Source: Nitrospirota bacterium (GTDB lineage Bacteria; Nitrospirota; Thermodesulfovibrionia; Thermodesulfovibrionales; Magnetobacteriaceae). From it: a stretch of DNA of 61,972 nt. Each line of letters opens with the position of its first letter. Position 1 is the stretch's first letter. The notes beneath the pieces were generated by a model. The model was not told the DNA's origin. It ran no database searches and saw only the letters and a list, made by a program, of their open reading frames with translations. The stretch lies in the NCBI GenBank assembly GCA_015233895.1, contig JADFXG010000016.1, positions 1-61,972 on the forward strand, given 5' to 3'. A program made the translations under genes and the position numbers. This document shows, piece after piece, positions 26,796-34,398 of this stretch.

Positions 26796-28103
26796 TTAGC
26801 AGGTTTCAACAACAACAGCAGAGGACTGGCCACCTACGCCATAACTTACGGACAGAAACGAATTTCCTTTTGCAGAGGCTTGTATATGGTCATCAGAAAT
26901 CAGTATTGTCTTATTATCGCCAGAGTCAATAAAAGTTTTATCTAACGAGGAGAAATTGGGAGTAGCCGGAATTATCATGGCCTCTTGTGTTTTTATGCCT
27001 ATGATTATCTCTCCTATGTCACTGGCAGCTCCCATGTGTCCTGTGTAGGGTTTCATACCGCAAACGGGTGTTGGTTTTCCGTTTATGATTGAAAGTACTG
27101 AACGTATCTCTGAGGCATCACCTTTTTTTGTGCCGCTTCCGTGAGGACTTATAAATGACAGAGAGGATACCTCTGTGTTGGATTGCCGGAGAGCCGTAAG
27201 CATACACTTTTCTATGACTTTTTCCGGGACACTTATAGAGGGAGTATCGGAGAGCTCCACAAAGTTTCCAACCCCTCTGATAAAACCGTAAATTTTAGCG
27301 CCACGGCTTTTGGCAATATCGTAGCGCTCAAGCAATATGGCAGCACCTCCCTCGCCAGCAATAAAACCATCACGTCTTCTGTCAAATGGCCTGAATGATG
27401 CTGCCCCTGCACTGCAGGCCGATAGCAAACCAAGACCCTCCATCTCATACATCGGCACAGGGGAAAGCCAACTACCACAGCCCACAGCTAGTGCAATATC
27501 GGCACGCCCCTGATTAATACTGCGCAGCGCAAGTTCAAGAGCCTGCCCCCCGCAAGGGGACAAACTTGAAAGCGTTGTGTTTGGCCCCTTAAAATCCAAC
27601 ACAGCAGAAAGTACACTGAACAAGTTATTTGATATGGATTCAAGCAGGAAAAAAGGACTAACCTTAGCCAGTGCCGATTTGTTGAGTTTTTCATAATCTA
27701 TTACATTACCTGTCACTGCTGCAGCCGCCTGTGTGGCAGGATACATGAAATCATAACCGACTTTTGTGAAATCTCCGGTTGCTATGTAAAGTGCCCGGCG
27801 ACCGGGAGAAATTCCGACAGAGCAGCTCTCAGGAGTCAAACCGGCATCTTTAATTGCATTTAGTGCGGCACTTAGGCCTAAAGTTGAGCCTCGGTTTAAA
27901 AACTTCATCTGACCGGCAAGTTTAGCAGGTATTTCAAAATCATAACTTAAGTTATTAACAACTCCCTGATACTTATATATCCCGCCGCTGCCTGCTCTCT
28001 CCTTTATACCGGTCTGTTTGTCCTTAACAGCTCTTATGTGCTCATCTGCTCCTTTTCCAACAGATGTGATTATTCCAAGCCCTGTGATTGCTGCCTCTTT
28101 CAA
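26796..28103 (-). CDS. Ketosynthase-like chain-length-factor homologue lacking the active-site Cys
   Basis: A 435-residue thiolase-fold protein related to FabF. The two catalytic histidine motifs remain (SPHGSGTKKGD and TGHMGAASD). At the nucleophile position the family has Cys nine residues after GP(N/S); here that position is Ser182, in SSLSPCGG. Spacing on both sides supports this alignment, and Cys184 is two residues off. This pattern suggests a chain-length-factor-like subunit that pairs with the active ketosynthase at 29.7-31.0 kb. The start is TTG at 28103 with GGAGG upstream. It is the last gene of a five-gene lipid or polyketide-like operon. Heterodimer formation is inference. Confidence 0.8.
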   Translation of the reverse strand: MKEAAITGLGIITSVGKGADEHIRAVKDKQTGIKERAGSGGIYKYQGVVNNLSYDFEIPAKLAGQMKFLNRGSTLGLSAALNAIKDAGLTPESCSVGISPGRRALYIATGDFTKVGYDFMYPATQAAAAVTGNVIDYEKLNKSALAKVSPFFLLESISNNLFSVLSAVLDFKGPNTTLSSLSPCGGQALELALRSINQGRADIALAVGCGSWLSPVPMYEMEGLGLLSACSAGAASFRPFDRRRDGFIAGEGGAAILLERYDIAKSRGAKIYGFIRGVGNFVELSDTPSISVPEKVIEKCMLTALRQSNTEVSSLSFISPHGSGTKKGDASEIRSVLSIINGKPTPVCGMKPYTGHMGAASDIGEIIIGIKTQEAMIIPATPNFSSLDKTFIDSGDNKTILISDDHIQASAKGNSFLSVSYGVGGQSSAVVVETC

Positions 28104-28122
28104 TTTTAATGTGCCTCCAAGC

Positions 28123-28575
28123 TCAAAGCTGAAAATCCCGCCTTAAAACCTTATACATATGCTCTATGTCGGAGGGAGTCTCCAGTTGGTCTAACTCTAC
28201 AGTAGTACCTGAAAACACGGTAGTTACTTTCTTTTTTCCTAAAACTTGTCCGGTTGCTGAGAAAGTCAGCCTCCCGTTTTCATCCCTGTTTGTAAGAGTA
28301 ACCTCAAGTTCCACCTGATCGCCGGCAAGGGCAAAACTATAAAATTTCGCTTTTTCTATCTGCTCAGGCAAAAACCACTCTTTGAACTCACTTGTTGCTC
28401 CAACAAGCCAGCCAGCCAGTTGAACAAACGACTCAATAAGCATAACGCCCGGCATCACAGGATTTCGAGGGAAATGAAACTCCAGGAAATCCTCAGACAT
28501 GGCGACGTTTTTGATCCCCTTGATTGATTTACCGGGAATTACCTCGACTATTCTGTCTATCAGTAAAAACCGCAT
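28123..28575 (-). CDS. FabZ-like 3-hydroxyacyl-ACP dehydratase
   Basis: Hot-dog fold dehydratase that would convert 3-hydroxyacyl-ACP to trans-2-enoyl-ACP. The active-site block reads FHFPRNPVMPGVMLIESF, giving His34 and Glu48 with the FabZ spacing of 14. At 150 residues it has the normal single-domain length. The ATG at 28575 is 4 bases after the AcpS gene. Being embedded in the KS-KR-AcpS-CLF operon suggests a dedicated pathway rather than housekeeping fatty acid synthesis; substrate chain length is not predictable. Confidence 0.88.
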   Translation of the reverse strand: MRFLLIDRIVEVIPGKSIKGIKNVAMSEDFLEFHFPRNPVMPGVMLIESFVQLAGWLVGATSEFKEWFLPEQIEKAKFYSFALAGDQVELEVTLTNRDENGRLTFSATGQVLGKKKVTTVFSGTTVELDQLETPSDIEHMYKVLRRDFQL

Positions 28576-28579
28576 GGTT

Positions 28580-28975
28580 TTATGCCTCCGGTGCCGATAT
28601 TAATGTGACCATAGAGACGGCATAATCACCGCTATGGCTAATGGATACGTTAAAGCTGTTAATCTTCTTTCTCTGAGAAACGCTCTTTACAAACCCATGC
28701 AGAGTAATTTCAGGTTTTCCTGAAGGTTTGTTATTTATCTCAATCTGATTTAAAACTCCGAACGCGAAAGTGCCTGTAAACCCAAGGCCAAGCGCTTTCA
28801 GACATGCTTCTTTAGCCGCAAACCTGCCAGCAAGCCTGTCCACAGATTTCCTGTATTCTTTTGAGGAGGCGATTTCACAGGCTGTAAAAATATCACCTGC
28901 CGCAGCTGCATGTCTTTCGCAAAACTGCTTAAACTTTGGTATGTTTATAATGTCTATGCCCTGATATAGCACCAT
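28580..28975 (-). CDS. acpS: Holo-[acyl-carrier-protein] synthase
   Basis: Transfers 4'-phosphopantetheine from CoA to a serine of acyl carrier protein. The 131-residue protein has the AcpS hallmarks: GIDIINI near the start (Asp8, a magnesium ligand) and RFAAKEACLKALG (Glu56). The length fits the bacterial AcpS group. Its place inside a ketosynthase operon suggests it activates the operon's carrier protein, although no ACP gene is present between 26.7 and 31.1 kb. It could also be the cell's only AcpS. Start is ATG at 28975, 2 bases after the reductase gene. Confidence 0.9.
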   Translation of the reverse strand: MVLYQGIDIINIPKFKQFCERHAAAAGDIFTACEIASSKEYRKSVDRLAGRFAAKEACLKALGLGFTGTFAFGVLNQIEINNKPSGKPEITLHGFVKSVSQRKKINSFNVSISHSGDYAVSMVTLISAPEA

Positions 28976-28977
28976 TT

Positions 28978-29727
28978 CTAAGACACACTCATGCCGCCGT
29001 CAACGGCTATAATCTGTCCGGTTATGTATGAGGCGCTGGAGGAGGCTAAAAATGCTACAATTCCTGCAACATCGGAGGGTGTGCCGAATCTGCCCATAGG
29101 AATTGTTTTAAGAATCTGCTCCCCTGCCCGCTTTCTGACCCTTGCACTCATATCGGTTTCAATCATACCGGGTAAAATCGCATTTACTGTTATCCCCTTA
29201 GGAGCAAGCTCAACGGCACACGCTTTTGTGAATGATACAACACCACCCTTAGAGGCTGCATAGTTAGTTTGCCCGCGTGAACATTTTATAGCCGATATGG
29301 ATGAAATATTTATGATTGCTCCTCTGTGTTTACCCATCATTATTTCTGAGGCAAACTTAGTGCAGTAAAATGTGCCCTTAAGGTTTACATCCAACACTTT
29401 GTCCCAGTCTGAGGGCTCCATTGCCATAAGCAGAGTGTCTTTGATAATCCCTGCATTGTTAACTAAGATATCCGGGCCCTTATGTGCAGCGGTAATCTCC
29501 TTAAACATGGCAATCACCTCGGTATAGTTTGAGACATCTGCTTTGATTACATCAGCCATCGGTGAAAGCTCATCTTTAAGCACCTGAGCGGCATCGGCTG
29601 ACTTTGCGTAGTTAATGATGACAAATGCTCCGGCTTCTTTCAAAGCAGTACAGATCTCCCGTCCTATACCTCTTGCGCCCCCAGTAACAAGAGCAATCTG
29701 CCCATTTAAATCAGTTTTCATAAGCAC
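28978..29727 (-). CDS. FabG-like 3-oxoacyl-ACP reductase
   Basis: NAD(P)H-dependent short-chain dehydrogenase of 249 residues, expected to reduce 3-oxoacyl-ACP to 3-hydroxyacyl-ACP. The cofactor motif TGGARGIG, the NNAG strand motif, the catalytic Ser in NISSISA and the YAASKGG motif (Tyr and Lys) are all present. The C-terminal end SYITGQIIAVDGGMSV is typical of FabG. The first start is GTG at 29727; ATG at 29721 is two codons later and equally possible. It lies 2 bases after the ketosynthase gene in the five-gene operon. Confidence 0.92.
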   Translation of the reverse strand: MLMKTDLNGQIALVTGGARGIGREICTALKEAGAFVIINYAKSADAAQVLKDELSPMADVIKADVSNYTEVIAMFKEITAAHKGPDILVNNAGIIKDTLLMAMEPSDWDKVLDVNLKGTFYCTKFASEIMMGKHRGAIINISSISAIKCSRGQTNYAASKGGVVSFTKACAVELAPKGITVNAILPGMIETDMSARVRKRAGEQILKTIPMGRFGTPSDVAGIVAFLASSSASYITGQIIAVDGGMSVS

Positions 29728-29729
29728 AG

Positions 29730-31028
29730 TTATACTAACTTATCGGGGTACTTCTTTACAATAACGGAGGCATTTTGTCCGCCAAAGCCAAACGAGTTGG
29801 AAAGAGCGGCTCTTACAGTTTTCATGCGTTTGACGTTAGGGACGTAATCAAGGTCGCACTTAGGGTCGGGGTTTGTGAGATTTATAGTAGGATGAATTTC
29901 GTCGTTATGAGTGCTTAACACTGTAAATATGAATTCAGGGCCCCCAGAGGCTGCAAGCAAATGTCCTGTCATAGACTTACTTGAACTAATGCAAATGTCC
30001 TTAGCGTGCTGATTAAAAACTCTCTTTATGGCAATGGTCTCAGCAGTGTCGTTAAGTTTTGTGCTGGTACCGTGAGCGTTTATATAGTCAATGGAATCAA
30101 GAGCGATACCGGAATCTGTCAGCGCTGCGCGCATGGAGGCCTCAGCTCCTGAGCCATCCGGCTGAGGGGCTGTAACCTGAAAGGCATCCATAGAGGAGCC
30201 GTACCCGGCGACTTCACAGTAGATTTTAGCACCCCTGCTTAGAGCATGTTGGAGCTCTTCTAGGATTACAATTCCAGCGCCTTCACCCATAACCAGCCCT
30301 GAGCGCTTTTTATCAAAAGGCCGGCACGCAAGCTCAGGTTTATCTGTTGATACAGAGGCAGCTCCCAAAAGCACAAAAAATACAAGCCCTATGGGGTTTA
30401 TCATAGAATCTGCTCCGCCTGCCGCTATCACATCCTGCTCACCGCGTTTAATCAATCCGTAAGCCGTACCTATAGCCTGTGTAGCCGAGGCACAGGCAGT
30501 TGTAACGGTAGCATTTACACCGTTTAAGTTAAACTTTTTAGCTATCAAAGCGGCTGCCCGGTTGGAGTTGTTTTTAAGCATTGATTCCTGATGGATTTCC
30601 TTTGTGATTTGCAAATAGCTCTCGTAATCAAACTTTTTGCCGGTACTAACATGGCAATAAATATCTTCAAGCCTGTTTACAGGAGCGCCTGCCGCAAGCA
30701 CCGTACCGAATCGCCACCTATTACCGGAAAAAGGTAAAAGGACAGCGTCCTCAAGCGCCCGTTTAGCTGCCCAAAGGGCAAACAGAGTCCGTTTTTCTCC
30801 GGCTCTCTCAATGTCTTTATGAAACTCAGCCTCTATGCGGCTTAAATCACTCTCTGAAACAGCCGCTACAGACTGAACCGGTGAGTTTTCAGCGCCATTT
30901 AGATTAAGTTTATGAACTCCGGAGACACCACTTAGTACCTTGTCCCAACACTCGCTGACTTCAAGTCCCAGAGCAGTGGCAAGCCCAAGCCCTGTCACCA
31001 CAACACGTCTTTTGCCCGGTGTTGTCAT
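29730..31028 (-). CDS. FabF-like beta-ketoacyl-ACP synthase
   Basis: Condensing enzyme expected to extend acyl-ACP with malonyl-ACP. From ATG at 31028 it is 432 residues. Catalytic Cys179 lies in TVTTACASATQ, nine residues after the family glycine. Both catalytic histidines are present (NAHGTSTKLND and SMTGHLLAASG). A longer frame reaches TTG at 31085 but adds an unconserved segment with no ribosome site, and RRVVVTGLGLAT then fits the usual FabF start. It heads the operon KS-KR-AcpS-DH-CLF-like on the minus strand and is divergent from ksgA. It is likely the active partner of the Cys-less homologue. Confidence 0.92.
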   Translation of the reverse strand: MTTPGKRRVVVTGLGLATALGLEVSECWDKVLSGVSGVHKLNLNGAENSPVQSVAAVSESDLSRIEAEFHKDIERAGEKRTLFALWAAKRALEDAVLLPFSGNRWRFGTVLAAGAPVNRLEDIYCHVSTGKKFDYESYLQITKEIHQESMLKNNSNRAAALIAKKFNLNGVNATVTTACASATQAIGTAYGLIKRGEQDVIAAGGADSMINPIGLVFFVLLGAASVSTDKPELACRPFDKKRSGLVMGEGAGIVILEELQHALSRGAKIYCEVAGYGSSMDAFQVTAPQPDGSGAEASMRAALTDSGIALDSIDYINAHGTSTKLNDTAETIAIKRVFNQHAKDICISSSKSMTGHLLAASGGPEFIFTVLSTHNDEIHPTINLTNPDPKCDLDYVPNVKRMKTVRAALSNSFGFGGQNASVIVKKYPDKLV

Positions 31029-31117
31029 GGTGTTATTTTGGCACTTTCTATTTTGAGTGGTCAAGAGGATTATGGAGGTAATCAAGTTTCATTTTGCTTA
31101 ATTACTACATTTTTATT

Positions 31118-31146
31118 TTGACTTAGTTTGTAACTTAGTCTATATT
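31118..31146 (+). promoter_or_regulatory. Candidate sigma-70 promoter for ksgA
   Basis: TTGACT (31118-31123) and TATATT (31141-31146) have a 17-base spacer, 39 bases before the ksgA ATG. Each hexamer matches 5 of 6. Confidence 0.55.
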
Positions 31147-31184
31147 AAAGCATTCTTATATTGAATTAGGAGTTTAATCAGCCC

Positions 31185-31955
31185 ATGGGAAAAAAGTTAG
31201 GCCAGCATTTCCTTTATGATGAGGGGATTCTTTCGAATATAGTTTCTGCCTCAGGTATAACGAATGAGGACGTGGTTGTTGAAATCGGACCGGGGACAGG
31301 TTCTCTGACACAGAAGCTTGTAGAGACTGCCGGTAAAGTCATAGCGATTGAACTTGACCGTCTGCTTTATGACCGTCTTTGCAAGCGTTTTCCACCGCGG
31401 GCTGATTTTCAGTTAGTCCACGCTGACGCCATGAAGTTTGATTATTCAGGCATTACGAGTTTTAAAGCCATGGGGAATATCCCTTACTACATAACAACAC
31501 CGCTGATTTTCAGGCTTCTCGAGGAAAGACCCCGTCTGAGCTCAATGGCGTTTACTATGCAAAAAGAGGTTGCAGAGCGGATTGCATCCCCTCCGGGCAA
31601 TAAGTCCTACGGCGCCCTGTCTGTTGTGATTCAGTACATTGCCTTACCCAGTATAAAGTTTATCATATCAAGGAATGCCTTTAGGCCGCCCCCTGCGGTT
31701 GACTCTGCCTTTATCGTGATAGATATGTTAAAGTCACCGGCTGCAATGGTTGATAATGAAAAAATATTTTACAAAACAGTAAAAACCGCTTTTTCACAAA
31801 GGCGAAAAACCATTTTAAACAGCCTTAAAACACTGTTTCCCTCCGTAAGAGATGTCCTTTCTGAATTAAAAATAAATGAAATGGCAAGGCCCGAAACTCT
31901 CTCAGTACATGAGTTTGCAGCTATAGCTAACAATTTATATAATAATTCTCATTAG
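31185..31955 (+). CDS. ksgA: 16S rRNA dimethyladenosine transferase KsgA/RsmA
   Basis: SAM-dependent enzyme dimethylating the two adjacent adenosines near the 3' end of 16S rRNA. The 256-residue protein begins GKKLGQHFLYDEGILSNIV, has the SAM motif VVEIGPGTGSLTQ, and shows the target-base motif GNIPYYITTP. The length is normal. AGGAG lies 12 bases before the ATG. It is a single gene with its own promoter candidate, divergent from the ketosynthase operon. Confidence 0.96.
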   Translation: MGKKLGQHFLYDEGILSNIVSASGITNEDVVVEIGPGTGSLTQKLVETAGKVIAIELDRLLYDRLCKRFPPRADFQLVHADAMKFDYSGITSFKAMGNIPYYITTPLIFRLLEERPRLSSMAFTMQKEVAERIASPPGNKSYGALSVVIQYIALPSIKFIISRNAFRPPPAVDSAFIVIDMLKSPAAMVDNEKIFYKTVKTAFSQRRKTILNSLKTLFPSVRDVLSELKINEMARPETLSVHEFAAIANNLYNNSH

Positions 31956-32019
31956 TTGTAGATTTGAAATACTCCCATTTATTATCAAAAATAATTTTAG
32001 GTTAAGTACATAAAACAGC

Positions 32020-32048
32020 TTGATTTTTTTTATTATATATGTTATGCT
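32020..32048 (+). promoter_or_regulatory. Weak sigma-70 promoter candidate for the ASCH-like gene
   Basis: TTGATT (32020-32025) and TATGCT (32043-32048) are spaced by 17 bases, just before the ATG at 32061. A start site there would leave a very short leader. Confidence 0.3.
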
Positions 32049-32060
32049 TAGCTTAGGACG

Positions 32061-32729
32061 ATGTTGGTATTTGATAGGATACGGCGGGATGGCATAAGAG
32101 CCGGAACGGTGACGCTTGCTTTTAGGTATTGGGATACATTTAAGTTTCTGAAGGGTAAAATCTACAGAGCACAAAATGTCGGTTATCTTAGAGTGCTTGA
32201 TGTTAACTTTAAAGATATCGCTGATATAACAGAAGAGGAGATACGGTGCGCTGGTTACGAGACGTTTGAGGATTTCCGATTCCATTTTATGAAAGCCCTT
32301 GATGTGGACATTGAGTGCAGTTATGAGACGGAAAGGGCTGTCCGCATTGAGTTTGAATATCTTGGTGAGAATATTGAAGACTATCAAAGAGCTATGGGTA
32401 ATATTAAGGAGTCAGATATCTTCAATATAAAAGAGCAGTTGCTTATGCTGGAGCAAAAGAGTTTCAAGCCGTGGATAGCAAAAACATTACAACTGCTTAA
32501 ACAGCAAGGGCATGTGCGCTTTAAAGACCTTGAAAAACCGGTTGACATTCCCTCTGATATGATAAAAATGTTTATGGTTAAGTTAAAACAACTGCAACTA
32601 ATATCCAGCAGTGAAGCTCAGGGCTATTCCATTACACCGCTTGGAACTAAGGTACTTAAGCACTTAAACAGCAGATACAACGATATACACGAGTTAACTG
32701 AAGTCGCAAAGGGCGATGACAGCTATTAA
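32061..32729 (+). CDS. ASCH/PUA-like domain protein with winged-helix-like C-terminus
   Basis: A 222-residue soluble protein. Residues about 5-125 resemble an ASCH (PUA-related, RNA-binding-like) domain: RAGTVTLAFRYWDTFK, YLRVLDVNFKDIADITEEEI and then YETFEDFRFHF. Residues about 145-210 look like a winged helix: PWIAKTLQLLKQQGHVRFKD, then SITPLGTKVL. This combination would suit a nucleic-acid-binding regulator, but no target is known. The ATG at 32061 follows TTAGGACG. The gene stands between ksgA and a GT9 gene and shows no operon coupling. The domain calls are by eye and need a profile search. Confidence 0.55.
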   Translation: MLVFDRIRRDGIRAGTVTLAFRYWDTFKFLKGKIYRAQNVGYLRVLDVNFKDIADITEEEIRCAGYETFEDFRFHFMKALDVDIECSYETERAVRIEFEYLGENIEDYQRAMGNIKESDIFNIKEQLLMLEQKSFKPWIAKTLQLLKQQGHVRFKDLEKPVDIPSDMIKMFMVKLKQLQLISSSEAQGYSITPLGTKVLKHLNSRYNDIHELTEVAKGDDSY

Positions 32730-32795
32730 TTAGTTTTACGATGTCCTCGCTTACCGTTTCCTCCACACACCTTACATGTTTTTTTTCAGCTCGCA

Positions 32796-33866
32796 GTGAA
32801 TAATATAACGGTTTTAAAGACCATTGATTCTGTGTTAGGCAGAGCACTTGCCGTTATGCTGCCAGCGGTGCGTAAAAAACCGCATAGATGTCTGAAATCA
32901 CCCCAATCAGCGCTAATTATAAGACCGGGAGGTATTGGGGATGCCGTATTGTTGATTCCTGCGATTGAGGAGCTAAAAAAGAAATATCCTGATCTTAAAA
33001 CAGATATTCTTTGCGAAAAACGAAACTCAGGCATTTTCACTATCTATACCGGTGTAAATAAACTCTATCTCTACGACAAAGCCACTGATTTGCTCAATTG
33101 TTTTAAAAACAGTTACGATATCATTATAGATACCGAACAATGGCACAGATTGTCGGCACTGTTGAGTTATTTTATGAAAGCCGCCATAAAAGTAGGGTTT
33201 AACACTAACGAAAGAGGAAAGTTTTTCACTCACAAGACCGACTACAGCCATGATACTTACGAGGCAGACAGTTTTCTTTCACTTATCACCACAATTACCG
33301 GTAAAGATTATAAATTTACTACCGACGTCCCGTTTCTTAACTCTCCGGCACACCCTGAGAGCCATTTATACGGTAACTATGTGTGCATATTTCCCGGAGC
33401 AACAGTTAAAGAAAGACGCTGGGGCGGTCATAATTACGCTAAGACTGCAAAAACAATTATGGATATGGGCTTTAATGTGGTAATCCTTGGAGGCAAATCC
33501 GACACAGCGGATGCCGATATAATTATGCAACAGTGCACGGGGGCAGTTAACTACTGTGCCAGAACAACGCTTAAAGAGACTGCCATGCTGCTAAAAGGCT
33601 CAAGGGCATTAATCACAGCAGACTCAGGACTTCTACACCTTGCCGCAGCCCTTGGTGTTCCTACGGTTTCGCTGTTTGGTTCCGGTATTGAAAAGAAATG
33701 GGGGCCAAAGGGTAAAATTCATGCTATTTTGAATAGAAACCTGCCCTGCAGCCCATGCACAAAGTTTGGCTACACTCCGGCATGTAAATTTGCGCAAAAG
33801 TGCATCAGAGAAATAACCGTCAATGACGTTTTAGACCAGCTCAGACTTATTACCACTGCTTCTTAA
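32796..33866 (+). CDS. Family 9 glycosyltransferase, heptosyltransferase-like
   Basis: Likely transfers heptose or a related sugar in lipopolysaccharide core assembly at the cytoplasmic face of the inner membrane. The 356-residue protein has the GT9 N-terminal IIRPGGIGDAVLLIPAIEEL and the C-terminal donor-binding region ITADSGLLHLAAALGVPTVS followed by LFG. The cysteine motif LPCSPCTKFG near residue 320 is shared by many GT9 enzymes. The start is GTG at 32796; no strong ribosome site is seen, so the exact start is less certain. Its 3' end overlaps the convergent SxtJ-like gene by 17 bases. Confidence 0.9.
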   Translation: MNNITVLKTIDSVLGRALAVMLPAVRKKPHRCLKSPQSALIIRPGGIGDAVLLIPAIEELKKKYPDLKTDILCEKRNSGIFTIYTGVNKLYLYDKATDLLNCFKNSYDIIIDTEQWHRLSALLSYFMKAAIKVGFNTNERGKFFTHKTDYSHDTYEADSFLSLITTITGKDYKFTTDVPFLNSPAHPESHLYGNYVCIFPGATVKERRWGGHNYAKTAKTIMDMGFNVVILGGKSDTADADIIMQQCTGAVNYCARTTLKETAMLLKGSRALITADSGLLHLAAALGVPTVSLFGSGIEKKWGPKGKIHAILNRNLPCSPCTKFGYTPACKFAQKCIREITVNDVLDQLRLITTAS

Positions 33867-34212
33867 AAGAGTCCTTATCAAAAGGTTTATTGACAGGGTC
33901 AAAATGTGATTCCTTGTTTTTAAACATATTAACTGACCCTTTGTTCAGCGCCCTGTAGAGAATGCTGAGTGGGTACAGAAACAGAAAGAATATAAGTGAG
34001 AGTAGAATCTTACTGTTAAACGTGCCGATAAGGTGGGCTAATTTAAGCCAAAGCTCAGCTATTTTTGCGCCAAGCTTTAATTCCAGCACATTTATAGCAA
34101 TAAAAAACACCGCAAGTAACAGAAAAGCCGGTTTTTTAAACACTATAAACGCTACCAACGATGCCAGCGCCAAAACGTCTATCGTTTTTAATATTTCATT
34201 TTTATCTTTCAT
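33850..34212 (-). CDS. SxtJ-like membrane protein
   Basis: Small inner-membrane protein of about 120 residues with two or three hydrophobic segments (LALASLVAFIVF, FLLLAVFFIAINVLEL, then LLSLIFFLFLYPLSILYRAL). It matches the SxtJ type encoded beside carbamoyltransferases. I start it at ATG 34212, 8 bases after the DUF5989 gene; the longer frame from 34266 overlaps that gene and adds no family sequence. With the next two genes it forms a carbamoyltransferase/DUF5989/SxtJ set like sxtIJK of saxitoxin clusters. Its biochemical function is unknown. Confidence 0.75.
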   Translation of the reverse strand: MKDKNEILKTIDVLALASLVAFIVFKKPAFLLLAVFFIAINVLELKLGAKIAELWLKLAHLIGTFNSKILLSLIFFLFLYPLSILYRALNKGSVNMFKNKESHFDPVNKPFDKDSFKKQW

Positions 34213-34219
34213 GTTATCT

Positions 34220-34369
34220 CTAAAACAGTGTATAAATAAAAGGAGCCACTGCAGAGCCGCCCGCAAACACGATTAACAAACTTATCAGTAACAGTACGAT
34301 TATTATAGGCAAAAGCCAAAACTTCTTTCTTTCTTTTAAAAAATCCCAAAGCTCTTTCAGAATCCCCAT
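34220..34369 (-). CDS. DUF5989-type 49-residue membrane protein (SxtK-like)
   Basis: A small gene easily missed by length cut-offs. Starting at ATG 34369 it encodes 49 residues: MGILKELWDFLKERKKFW, then one long hydrophobic helix, then GGSAVAPFIYTLF. That layout matches the DUF5989 family found with SxtJ and carbamoyltransferase genes. A near-perfect GGAGGTAA ribosome site precedes it. It lies 29 bases after the carbamoyltransferase stop and 7 bases before the SxtJ-like start. The operon arrangement strongly supports it being real. Confidence 0.85.
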   Translation of the reverse strand: MGILKELWDFLKERKKFWLLPIIIVLLLISLLIVFAGGSAVAPFIYTLF

Positions 34370-34398
34370 CAGTTACCTCCTAATTTGTAGATTATATC

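Noticed and set aside
31029-31085. N-terminal extension of the FabF-like gene from TTG 31085
   Set aside because: No ribosome site and no family resemblance; the usual FabF start follows the ATG at 31028.
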